From: Xanthomonas melonis
GTDB taxonomy: Bacteria > Pseudomonadota > Gammaproteobacteria > Xanthomonadales > Xanthomonadaceae
Assembly (NCBI RefSeq): GCF_020783655.1
Contig: NZ_JAJGQH010000004.1
Span: forward strand, 124,001 to 188,000
Length of the DNA stretch: 64,000 nt
Direction: 5' to 3'
Shown: positions 1 through 8,026 of the stretch, one piece after another
Position numbering within the stretch: position 1 is the stretch's first letter
Layout of the letters: each line of letters starts with the position of its first letter
The notes under the pieces: model-generated
What the model saw: only the letters and a program-made list of their open reading frames with translations
Databases searched by the model: none
Told to the model about the DNA's origin: nothing
Translations under genes and position numbers: made by a program

Positions 1-2
1 CG

Positions 3-926
3 ATGACCTACGTCTACCGCTTCCGCGACCAGGCGCGCTACGCCAGCGTGCGCCAGTACCTGCGCAAGAGCTGGCCGGTGTTCGCGCTGCCCAACGTGGT
101 CCTGTATGCCAACACCCGTGCGGCGGCGCGCGGGCCGTTCGTACCGTTGCGGCTCTATCGGAGACTTCCGGATCTGGCGCGGCACTGGGAGACCATTCGC
201 GACGAAGCCATCGCGCTGCTGGACGGCGGCGGCTTCGAGGAGGCACGGCGCGAAGGCGCGTTGGCCTCTTTCGACGTGGGCTTCCGGACCTTCTACAAGT
301 ACGGCTGGAGCCGCTACTACCTCCGCTGGTATGGCGCGCCGCATGCATCGGCGCGTGCCAGCTGTCCGCGCACCCTGGCGCTGCTGGCAGGCTATCCGGA
401 GATCCGCGCGGCGATGTTCGCGGTGTTGCCGCCGCGTTCGGCGCTTACCCCGCATGCCGATCCGCTGGGATGCTCGTTGCGCTATCACCTGGGCCTGGCG
501 ACGCCGAACGCGCCGCGGTGCTTCATCAACGTCGACGGGCATGACCGTGCATGGCGCGATGGCGAGGCATTCGTGTTCGACGAGACCTACCTGCATTTCG
601 TGCGCAACGATACGGATGCGCCGCGCTTGATCCTGATGTGCGATGTGGAGCGGCCGATGCGCTGGCCAGGGCGGTTGTTCAATCTGGCCTACACGCAGGT
701 GGCGCGCGCGGCGATGACGCCCAATGACGCGCGCGACCGGCGCGGACCGGTGAGCGCCCTGTTTGCGCGCGTTGCACCGTGGATGGCGGCCGGCAAGCGC
801 CTGCGTGCGCAGTGCCGACCGCTCTATGCCTTGCTCAAATGGACGATCAATCTGAGCCTGCTCGGGTGCATGCTTGCGTTGGTTGCCGGCACGGCCGCTG
901 CGCTGCGGTGGCTGCTGCATGGCTGA
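3..926 (+). CDS. Aspartyl/asparaginyl beta-hydroxylase family dioxygenase, LpxO-like (possibly 5'-truncated by the window edge)
   Basis: Fe(II)/2-oxoglutarate dioxygenase of the aspartyl beta-hydroxylase family, which includes LpxO, the enzyme that 2-hydroxylates lipid A acyl chains at the inner membrane. The iron ligands fit HxD...H: His151 and Asp153 in PHADP, His198 in YLHF, with Arg208 in RLIL as the likely 2-oxoglutarate contact. A hydrophobic C-terminal helix (about residues 276-303) follows. The visible Met is the third base of the window, and LpxO-like proteins usually begin with a membrane helix, so the true start may lie upstream; what is seen is 307 residues. The next gene, a response regulator, starts about 100 bases later on the same strand. 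Lipid A as substrate is inferred from the family. Confidence 0.75.
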   Translation: MTYVYRFRDQARYASVRQYLRKSWPVFALPNVVLYANTRAAARGPFVPLRLYRRLPDLARHWETIRDEAIALLDGGGFEEARREGALASFDVGFRTFYKYGWSRYYLRWYGAPHASARASCPRTLALLAGYPEIRAAMFAVLPPRSALTPHADPLGCSLRYHLGLATPNAPRCFINVDGHDRAWRDGEAFVFDETYLHFVRNDTDAPRLILMCDVERPMRWPGRLFNLAYTQVARAAMTPNDARDRRGPVSALFARVAPWMAAGKRLRAQCRPLYALLKWTINLSLLGCMLALVAGTAAALRWLLHG

Positions 927-1029
927 GCGCGACCAACGATGGATGCCACGGCTGTGGTCGGCGCTGCCTTGCCTGTTCGAGGCCATCGGCCGTGCGCTGG
1001 GTATGATGGTCCCACCTTCGAGAATCACT

Positions 1030-1749
1030 ATGCCGATGACGCAACCGGTCGCCGCCACGCAGGTGTTGCAGGTCCTCATCATCGAGGACAACCGCGCCCT
1101 GGCGGCCAATATCTTCGATTATCTGGAGGCCTGCGGGCACCGGCCCGACGCAGCGCCGGATGGGCAGTCGGGCCTGAATCTGGCCATCGGCAATCGTTAC
1201 GACGCGATCGTGCTGGACTGGATGCTGCCGCGCATGGACGGAATGAGCGTGTTGCGCAAGTTGCGCGAAGAGCATGCCTGTCGCACGCCCATCATCATGC
1301 TCACCGCCAAGGACCAATTGGAAGGCAAGCTGCTGGGTTTCGAGAACGGGGCCGACGATTACCTGGTGAAGCCGGTCGCGCTGCCGGAACTGGAAATCCG
1401 CCTGCGCGTGATGGTGAGCCGTGCCCGCGCCAGTGCAGCGGCCGGCAACGTGCTGCAGGTGCACGACCTGCGCTACGACCTGGACCGGTTGGCGGTATCG
1501 CGTGGCGGGCGTGCGGTGGTGCTGTCGGGTACCTTGCGTAGTGTGCTCGAACTGCTGATGCGCGAATCGCCGCGTGTGGTGCGGCGTGACCGGCTGGAGC
1601 AGTTGATCTGGGGCGATGTCTTGCCCGAGGGCGACCTGTTGCGCTCGCATATGCACGTGTTGCGGCGTGCGCTGGATCAGGAGGGCGAGCCCAAGTTGCT
1701 GCATACCGTCACCGGTGCCGGCTACCGTCTCGGCGGAACGGGCGAATGA
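1030..1749 (+). CDS. OmpR-family two-component response regulator
   Basis: 239-residue response regulator with an N-terminal receiver domain and a C-terminal winged-helix DNA-binding domain. The acidic pocket is in LIIEDN, the phospho-acceptor is Asp63 in IVLDWMLP, and the conserved Lys is in YLVKPV. The C-terminal half shows the trans-activation-loop and recognition-helix pattern ending in TVTGAGYRL. I chose the ATG of MPMTQPV because the receiver fold begins a few residues later; the same frame stays open further upstream but the extra residues look unlike any receiver domain. The stop overlaps the start of the downstream kinase gene by four bases, so the two are translationally coupled. 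Signal and targets are unknown. Confidence 0.9.
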   Translation: MPMTQPVAATQVLQVLIIEDNRALAANIFDYLEACGHRPDAAPDGQSGLNLAIGNRYDAIVLDWMLPRMDGMSVLRKLREEHACRTPIIMLTAKDQLEGKLLGFENGADDYLVKPVALPELEIRLRVMVSRARASAAAGNVLQVHDLRYDLDRLAVSRGGRAVVLSGTLRSVLELLMRESPRVVRRDRLEQLIWGDVLPEGDLLRSHMHVLRRALDQEGEPKLLHTVTGAGYRLGGTGE

Positions 1750-3122
1750 GTCGCAACGGCCGTCCGCGCAGTCTGCAGTGGATGATCAGCGCCAGCTTGC
1801 TGATGTCGTGCGCGGTGCTGGCGTTTGGCCTGTCGGTGCAGGGCCTGCTCAGCCAGGAGGTGATCGAGGATCCGATCTGGCAGCAGCTGCTGACCGTCAG
1901 TACCGAGAACGTCGCGCGTCTGCCGCAGCAGGAGCAGCAGCAGGCATTGCCGCGCAGCGGTCCGGTCAAGGGCTGGCTGCTGCGCGAAGGCGCACCGCTG
2001 CCTGCCGACATGCCCGCGTTCTTCGACGGGCTTGCGCCGGGCTATTACGGAGATGCCGAGCTGGACACGCAGGGCGATCCCTCCACGCTGGCGAAGCTGA
2101 TGTCCATCGTCCGCCCGCACTGGGGGCCCTTCGCCGACGACACGGGCAGCGTGCGCCACGATCGCAGCTATTCGGCGCTGGTGACTGCGTTGCCGCAGGG
2201 GCGATTGATCATGAGCATCGAGCTGACTGCATTGGAGGACAAGCAGAACGGCAGCGTGCAGCTCAGCGTGCTGTTCTTCATCTGCAACCTGGCGATGATC
2301 GGGTTGGTGATCTGGTGGTTGTTCCTGGGATTCGCCCGGCCGGTGCAGGATCTCGCCCGGCGCATGCGCCGACTGGATCCGCTGCAGCCGGCGCAGCGGT
2401 TGCCCACCGATTACCGCAAGAGCGAGCTCAACACCATCGCGCGCGAGGCCAACGCGCACCTGGAACGGGTGGAACGTGCCATCGAGCGCGAACGCAGTCT
2501 GCTGGATCAGGCCAGCCACGAGTTCCGCACGCCGCTGGCGGTGATCTCCGGTGCGGCCGATGTGCTGCACAAGCAGCAGTTGCCGGAGCGGGCGCTTGGT
2601 CCGCTGCACCGGATCGACGAGGCGGTGGACAATCTCACCCGCATCATGGAAGCGTTGCTGTACCTGTCGCGCGAACCCACGCCTGCCGAGCGCCGGCAGG
2701 TGACGATCCTGCACGGGGTGTTGCCCGAACTGGTGCACGATCACCTGTACCTGGTGTCGGCCAAGCCGGTGGAGTACCGCATCACTGCGCTGGAACCGCT
2801 GACCCTGCAGGCGCCCGAGTCGATGGTGCGCATCGCAGTCGGCAACCTGCTGCGCAATGCGGCCGATCACACCTATGCAGGCGATATCGAGGTGAGCGTG
2901 TGCGACCACCGGCTGCGCATCCGCGATTCCGGCGAAGGCTTCGACACCGCGCTGGCGGCGCAGCGCTACACCGAGTCGTTGAAGCAGTCGGTCAAGCAGG
3001 GCGGCGGCGCCGGGCTGGGACTGTTCCTGACCCGGCGCATCTGCGAGCGGTTCGGCTGGCGTCTGCACCTGGAATCCTCGGCCGCACAGGGCACCCTGGC
3101 GATGATCGACTTCCGTCCCTAG
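1746..3122 (+). CDS. Membrane sensor histidine kinase, partner of the preceding regulator
   Basis: 458-residue HisKA/HATPase kinase. Transmembrane helices lie near residues 12-30 and 171-196 and enclose a periplasmic sensor of about 140 residues with no recognised fold. The H-box is QASHEFRTPLAV with phospho-acceptor His258; the N-box is NLLRNAADH, the G1 box RDSGEGF and the G2 box GGGAGLGLF. It overlaps the regulator gene by ATGA. The periplasmic domain is far longer than the short sensor of the Xanthomonas VgrS/ColS kinases, so I do not use that name. Its position just after an LpxO-like gene allows a role in envelope sensing, but this is only a guess from position. Confidence 0.9.
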   Translation: MSRNGRPRSLQWMISASLLMSCAVLAFGLSVQGLLSQEVIEDPIWQQLLTVSTENVARLPQQEQQQALPRSGPVKGWLLREGAPLPADMPAFFDGLAPGYYGDAELDTQGDPSTLAKLMSIVRPHWGPFADDTGSVRHDRSYSALVTALPQGRLIMSIELTALEDKQNGSVQLSVLFFICNLAMIGLVIWWLFLGFARPVQDLARRMRRLDPLQPAQRLPTDYRKSELNTIAREANAHLERVERAIERERSLLDQASHEFRTPLAVISGAADVLHKQQLPERALGPLHRIDEAVDNLTRIMEALLYLSREPTPAERRQVTILHGVLPELVHDHLYLVSAKPVEYRITALEPLTLQAPESMVRIAVGNLLRNAADHTYAGDIEVSVCDHRLRIRDSGEGFDTALAAQRYTESLKQSVKQGGGAGLGLFLTRRICERFGWRLHLESSAAQGTLAMIDFRP

Positions 3123-3269
3123 CGGCGGCAGGCGGCGGGGCACTGCGTTGCCGTCCTGCGGCTGCCCCGGGGTTTGCCTGGCGTGGCCGAGTATGCGTGG
3201 TCCGTGACGCGTGATGGCGGCGCGAGCTTCGGGCACGCGCCAACCGGGCTGCGCTGCGCAGCGCGCAGC

Positions 3270-4775
3270 TCACATCGCAGTTCGATTCCGGCCAGCCTGT
3301 TTGGCGCGGTAGAGCGCCACATCGGCGTCGTGCACGATCGTCTCCGGCGCGGCGGGGGTCTGGCCGGGTTCGAAGGTGGCAGCGCCGATGCTGACGGTGA
3401 CATGCGCGCTGGTCGGGCTGGGCAGATGCATCAGGCCCAGGTCGGCGATGGCACCGCGCACGCTGTCGGCCAGGCGCAACGCACCGGCTGCGTCGGTGTG
3501 CGGCAGGATCATCGCGAACTCTTCGCCGCCATAGCGCGCGGCAATGTCATCGCTGCGGCGCGTGCAGCTGGCGATCGCCTGGGCGATCAGGCGCAGGCAG
3601 GCATCGCCGTTCACGTGTCCATAGGTGTCGTTGTAGAGCTTGAAGTGGTCGACATCGATCATCAGGACCGATAGCGGGGCCTGTAGCTGCACTGCATCCT
3701 GCAGCGCCTGTGTCAGACGCCGGTCGAAGGCGCGGCGGTTGGCGATGCCGGTCAGCGCGTCCACCCAGGCTTCGGAGCTCAGCTGCGCCTGGTTGCGATG
3801 CATGCGCCGCAGCTGCAGATCCAGCCAGAGCCCGACTGCCAGCAACAGCGCGCAACCGAGCGCGGCAATCACGATCCGCTGCTGCGCCGCCTGTCGCCAG
3901 CTGCTCAGCGCATCGTCCACCGATAAGCCGGTCAGCACGGTCAGGGGATAGGGGCGCGCAGGCGCGAAACTGGCAATGCGCGTCACGCCGTCGATCGGCG
4001 AGCGATAGGTGGCGGTGCCGTGCCGGCGTGCGCGGATGGCGACGAAGATCGAAGAGCCCGCGATCGATGCGCCGATCACGCCTTGCCGGTCCGGGCGGCG
4101 CACCAGCACGATGCCTGCGTCGCTGACCATGCCGATGCTGCCGTGCGGGCCCACGTTGAAGGCGCTGTAGTAGTTCTGGAAGTAGCGCAGTTGCAGGGTG
4201 ACCAGGACCACGCCGGCGAACTCTCCGCTGGGGGTATTGAGCCGGCGGCTGAGCGTCATGACCCAGCTGCCATCGGAGCGGCTCTGCACCGGCGGTCCGA
4301 CCAGCGACATGGCATCGCGGTGGTCGCGGTGGTATTTGAAATACGCGCGATCGGCGTTGTTGTGCGTTCGGGGAGTGCTGTCCAGCGACGAACTCACCCA
4401 GCTGCCGTCGGCGGCGTAGATGAAGATGCCATGCAGACGATCCGAACGCCGCGCTTCGCCCATCAGGAACTGATGCATTGCCGCATGCGCGCTGGCGGAT
4501 CCCTGCTCGTGCTCGACGCGCGAGACCAGACCCGACAGCACTGCATCGGCGATGGACAGGCTGTCGCTGGCGTGTTGCGCCAGCGAATTGGCCAGGTTCA
4601 GCGATTGGACCTCGGCACCGCGCAGCGCCGAGGCCCGTTCCTCGCGAATGGACCAGTATTCCGAGCCGAGCAACAGCAGGCAGGCGACGGCCAGCACGAA
4701 GTGCAACGCAATGCGCTGAGCATGGTGTCGTCGCTGTGCGGTGATGGAGATCACGGTCGCTGCCTGTCTGGACAT
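3270..4775 (-). CDS. Cache-domain diguanylate cyclase (GGDEF)
   Basis: 501-residue membrane protein that should make cyclic di-GMP. Helices near residues 21-38 and about 300-320 flank a periplasmic Cache-type sensor with the typical YFKYHRD segment. The cytoplasmic GGDEF domain has an intact active site, GGEEF at 416-420, and an RxxD inhibitory site (RSDD) five residues before it, so product inhibition is expected. The ATG of MSRQAATV was chosen; a longer frame adds about 33 low-complexity residues. It converges with the histidine kinase gene. There is no EAL or HD-GYP domain, so it is a synthase only. The ligand of the Cache domain is unknown. Confidence 0.9.
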   Translation of the reverse strand: MSRQAATVISITAQRRHHAQRIALHFVLAVACLLLLGSEYWSIREERASALRGAEVQSLNLANSLAQHASDSLSIADAVLSGLVSRVEHEQGSASAHAAMHQFLMGEARRSDRLHGIFIYAADGSWVSSSLDSTPRTHNNADRAYFKYHRDHRDAMSLVGPPVQSRSDGSWVMTLSRRLNTPSGEFAGVVLVTLQLRYFQNYYSAFNVGPHGSIGMVSDAGIVLVRRPDRQGVIGASIAGSSIFVAIRARRHGTATYRSPIDGVTRIASFAPARPYPLTVLTGLSVDDALSSWRQAAQQRIVIAALGCALLLAVGLWLDLQLRRMHRNQAQLSSEAWVDALTGIANRRAFDRRLTQALQDAVQLQAPLSVLMIDVDHFKLYNDTYGHVNGDACLRLIAQAIASCTRRSDDIAARYGGEEFAMILPHTDAAGALRLADSVRGAIADLGLMHLPSPTSAHVTVSIGAATFEPGQTPAAPETIVHDADVALYRAKQAGRNRTAM

Positions 4776-5024
4776 TGGCTCGGTGCAATCGTTGTGCCAT
4801 CGTGCCCCGCCATCGCTGGCCATCAGGCGCGCGCTGCCGTGAAGCGCGAGGATCTGTGATCTGCACCACGTCATCGCGGCCTGCGCCTCGCACCGGCGCT
4901 GCGGTCACGCCTCTGCGACGCTGTCGCGGTCCTTGCCACGTCGTGGCGCGCAAGCCAGCTCGACTGCATGCGCATAACGGCTCCTTTGTTATCCAAGAAG
5001 CCGAATCACAGCAAGGAGTCTCCG

Positions 5025-6023
5025 ATGCGTGCCATCCGTCTTTCGCAGCCTGCCGGACTGAGTGCCCTGCGCGCGGTCGATCTGGCCGACCCAGGGCAGC
5101 CCGCACGCGGTCAGATCCGCGTACGCCTGCATGCCAGTTCGCTCAACTTCCACGACCTGGGTGTGGTCCTGGGACAGATGCCGGCCGCAGATGGCCGTAT
5201 CCCCATGTCCGACGGCGCCGGCGTGGTGGAAGCGGTAGGGCCGGAGGTGGACGAATTCACTGTGGGCGACCACGTGGTGTCCACCTTTTTTCCGCACTGG
5301 CTGGATGGCGAGCCGCTGCATGCGGGATTTTCCACCACGCCGGGCGATGGCGTGGATGGATACGCGCGGTCGGCCGTGGTCGCCGATGCGCACGCATTCA
5401 CGCATGCGCCGGCCGGCTACAGCCATGTCGAGGCCGCCACCCTCACCACCGCCGGCGTCACCGCCTGGCGCGCGCTGGTCGTCAACGGCGGCCTGAAGGC
5501 GGGCGACACGGTGCTGGTATTGGGCACCGGTGGCGTCTCCATCTTCGCGCTGCAGTTCGCAAAGGCGATGGGCGCGCGCGTGATCGCCACGTCGTCTTCC
5601 GACGAAAAGCTGGAAAAGGTGCGCGCGCTCGGGGCCGACCATGTCATCAATTACCGGCAGCATGCCGAATGGTCCGCGCAGGTGCTGGACATCACCGATG
5701 GCCGTGGTGTGGACCATGTGGTGGAAGTGGGTGGACCTGGAACGCTCGCACAATCGATCCGCGCAGCGCGCGTGGGCGGACACATCGCCTTGATCGGCGT
5801 TCTGACCGGCGCTGTGCCGACCGCCGAGATGATGGGGCGTCAGCAGCGCCTGCAGGGGCTGGTCGTCGGCAGCCGGCGGCATCAGCAGGATCTGGTGCGC
5901 GCACTGGACAGCTTGCCGCTGCGCCCGGTCATCGATCGTCGTTATGCGCTGGAGGAGATTGGCGAGGCATTCGCGCTGCAGAAATCCGGTGGCCACTTCG
6001 GCAAGATCGCGCTGGAGTTCTGA
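5025..6023 (+). CDS. MDR-superfamily NAD(P)-dependent alcohol dehydrogenase / quinone oxidoreductase
   Basis: 332-residue medium-chain dehydrogenase/reductase. The GroES-like N-terminal half has the SLNFHDLGVVLG and MSDGAGVVEAVG signatures. A Rossmann domain follows, with the nucleotide loop VLGTGGVSIFALQ. The catalytic-zinc Cys/His set of classical alcohol dehydrogenases is not evident, which favours the quinone-oxidoreductase side of the family. The start is supported by an AAGGAG ribosome-binding site seven bases before ATG. It stands alone, with the diguanylate cyclase divergent upstream and the Pao operon downstream on the same strand after a 400-base gap. The substrate cannot be told from sequence. 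Confidence 0.85.
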   Translation: MRAIRLSQPAGLSALRAVDLADPGQPARGQIRVRLHASSLNFHDLGVVLGQMPAADGRIPMSDGAGVVEAVGPEVDEFTVGDHVVSTFFPHWLDGEPLHAGFSTTPGDGVDGYARSAVVADAHAFTHAPAGYSHVEAATLTTAGVTAWRALVVNGGLKAGDTVLVLGTGGVSIFALQFAKAMGARVIATSSSDEKLEKVRALGADHVINYRQHAEWSAQVLDITDGRGVDHVVEVGGPGTLAQSIRAARVGGHIALIGVLTGAVPTAEMMGRQQRLQGLVVGSRRHQQDLVRALDSLPLRPVIDRRYALEEIGEAFALQKSGGHFGKIALEF

Positions 6024-6427
6024 GCCCGCCTGCTGCCCTGTCTGCAGGGAAATCACGGCAACACAGCGCACATGCGCCTGCACCGCGCCCGCCAATGACG
6101 TGTTGGCGGGCGCAACCGTGACGACTTCGGTCGCTGGCGCGTCGTCCCGACAGTTGCCGCGGAGTGTGCTGCAACGCGCATCATCGTGCATGCCGCACGC
6201 TTGTGCCTGTGCTTCCAGCCGCATCCGTTTACGTCCCTGCAGTGAGGCGATACGGCCCGCTCGGCGGCGTATTCCGCAGGCTGTGCGGATGCAGCCAACC
6301 CCGCCCCAGGATGGAGCGATACCCTGCGCGTTGTGACCCGTGCGGTCAGTCGCTCACGCGCCTGTGACCCGCTGCGCTGCACATTGATAAAGAACTGTAC
6401 AAGCCAGCATTGTTGGAGATGCCAGCC
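6024..6427. other. Intergenic region before the aldehyde oxidoreductase operon
   Basis: About 400 bases with no credible gene; frames open here lack Shine-Dalgarno sequences and family resemblance. An AT-richer patch (ttgataaagaactgtac) about 50 bases before the first Pao gene is the most promoter-like part, but no clear -10 partner is visible. No repeat or terminator was recognised. Confidence 0.4.
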
Positions 6428-7078
6428 ATGAGAGACATCAAGATGACCCGTCGCGAGGTATTGATCGCTGGCACGGCGTCGGCAGCCGGCGTTGCCGCAA
6501 CCCAATCGATGGCCGCCAGTGCTGCCGGCGCGGCAGCGCAACGTCAGGCCGTGGAACCGACCAACGCATCCAGTCGGGTGAGCTTCGATGTCAATGGCAA
6601 GCCGGTGACGCTGACCCTGGACAACCGCACGACCTTGCTGGACGCGCTGCGCGAACATCTGCACCTGACCGGCACCAAGAAGGGCTGCGATCATGGTCAG
6701 TGTGGCGCCTGTACGGTGATCGTCGACGGGCAGCGCATGAACTCCTGTCTGTCGCTGGCGGTGATGCACCAAGGTGCCAAGGTCACCACCATCGAAGGGC
6801 TGGGAACACCCGACAAGTTGCACCCGATGCAGGCCGCCTTCGTCAAGCACGATGGCTATCAGTGCGGATACTGCACGCCCGGTCAGATTTGCTCCGCAGT
6901 GGCGGTGCTGGACGAGGTCGAACGCGGTATACCGAGCCATGTGACCGAGGATCTCACCGGCAAGACCAGGCTCACCACGCCCGAGTTGCAGGAGCGCATG
7001 AGCGGAAACATCTGCCGCTGCGGTGCATATTCCAACATCGTCGATGCGATCAATGACGTCGCCGGAGGTCGCGCATGA
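6428..7078 (+). CDS. paoA: Aldehyde/xanthine-type oxidoreductase, [2Fe-2S] subunit with Tat signal (PaoA/YagT-like)
   Basis: 216-residue iron-sulfur subunit of a three-subunit periplasmic molybdenum hydroxylase resembling E. coli PaoABC, which oxidises aldehydes. A twin-arginine signal (TRREVL at residues 7-12) is followed by an Ala-rich hydrophobic stretch. Two [2Fe-2S] clusters are predicted: Cys87, 92, 95 and 107 (CDHGQCGAC...C), and Cys146, 149, 196 and 198 (CGYC...CRC). I chose the ATG nine bases after GGAG; an in-frame ATG lies nine bases upstream, directly against that same site. The stop overlaps the next gene by four bases. The whole complex is expected to be exported through the Tat signal of this subunit. 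The physiological aldehyde is unknown. Confidence 0.9.
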   Translation: MRDIKMTRREVLIAGTASAAGVAATQSMAASAAGAAAQRQAVEPTNASSRVSFDVNGKPVTLTLDNRTTLLDALREHLHLTGTKKGCDHGQCGACTVIVDGQRMNSCLSLAVMHQGAKVTTIEGLGTPDKLHPMQAAFVKHDGYQCGYCTPGQICSAVAVLDEVERGIPSHVTEDLTGKTRLTTPELQERMSGNICRCGAYSNIVDAINDVAGGRA

Positions 7079-8025
7079 AGGCTTTCAGTTACGAGCGCGC
7101 GTCGTCGCCGGCCGATGCGGCGGCCAAGGCTGCGCGTCAGCCCGGGGCCAAGTTCATCGCCGGCGGCACGAATCTGCTGGACCTGATGAAGCTGCAGATC
7201 GAAACGCCGTCGCATCTGATCGACGTCAACGGGTTGAGCCTGGACACCATCGAAGCCACTCCCGAAGGTGGCCTGCGGATCGGCGCGCTGGTACGCAACA
7301 CCGATCTCGCTGCCGACCAACGGGTGCGCCGCGATTACGCGGTGCTATCGCGCGCCCTGCTTGCCGGGGCCTCGGGGCAGCTGCGCAATCGTGCCACCAC
7401 GGCTGGCAACCTGCTGCAGCGTACCCGTTGCCCGTATTTCTACGACACCAACCAGCCGTGCAACAAACGTCTGCCCGGCAGTGGCTGCGCGGCCATCGGC
7501 GGGTTCAACCGGCAGTTGGCGGTGATCGGTACCAGCGAGGCGTGTATCGCCACCCATCCCAGCGACATGGCGATCGCCATGCGCGTGCTGGATGCAACGG
7601 TGGAAACCGTGCGACCGGACGGGCAGACCCGCGCGGTGCCGCTTGCGGAATTCTACCGGGCGCCGGGAACGACCCCGCATCTGGAGACTGTGCTGGAGCG
7701 CGGCGAGTTGATCACCGCGGTGACGCTTCCCAAGCCGCTTGGCGGCACGCACGTCTATCGCAAGGTACGCGATCGCGCCTCCTACGCGTTCGCACTGGTA
7801 TCGGTTGCCGCCGTCGTGCAGCGCGATGGCAGCGCGCGCGTCGGTGTCGGTGGGATAGCGCACAAGCCCTGGCGCAGCGAGGCCGCGGAAGCGCAATCAC
7901 GCCAGGGCGCGCGCGCCATCGCATCGGTGCTGCTCGGCGGCGCGCAGCCGACCGAACACAATGCCTTCAAGCTGCCGCTGGTGGAGCGCACCTTGACCTC
8001 GATCCTGGCCGACGCGAGGGCCTGA
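7075..8025 (+). CDS. paoB: Aldehyde oxidoreductase FAD-binding subunit (PaoB/YagS-like)
   Basis: 316-residue FAD subunit of the molybdenum hydroxylase. The FAD pyrophosphate loop [14 protein letters not shown] lies near residues 26-39. Four cysteines at 119, 129, 138 and 157 (RCPYF, PCNKR, GSGCAA, EACIA) match the insert that carries an extra [4Fe-4S] cluster in the PaoB and 4-hydroxybenzoyl-CoA reductase beta branch, so electrons probably pass through an additional cluster to FAD. No signal peptide is present, which fits piggy-back Tat export with the iron-sulfur subunit. It overlaps that gene by ATGA and is followed by the molybdenum subunit after one base. Confidence 0.9.
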   Translation: MKAFSYERASSPADAAAKAARQPGAKFIAGGTNLLDLMKLQIETPSHLIDVNGLSLDTIEATPEGGLRIGALVRNTDLAADQRVRRDYAVLSRALLAGASGQLRNRATTAGNLLQRTRCPYFYDTNQPCNKRLPGSGCAAIGGFNRQLAVIGTSEACIATHPSDMAIAMRVLDATVETVRPDGQTRAVPLAEFYRAPGTTPHLETVLERGELITAVTLPKPLGGTHVYRKVRDRASYAFALVSVAAVVQRDGSARVGVGGIAHKPWRSEAAEAQSRQGARAIASVLLGGAQPTEHNAFKLPLVERTLTSILADARA

Positions 8026-8026
8026 T

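Noticed and set aside
1746-3122. Naming the first two-component pair VgrR/VgrS (ColR/ColS).
   Set aside because: The periplasmic sensor is far longer than in VgrS and the short ExxE-type sensor is not seen.
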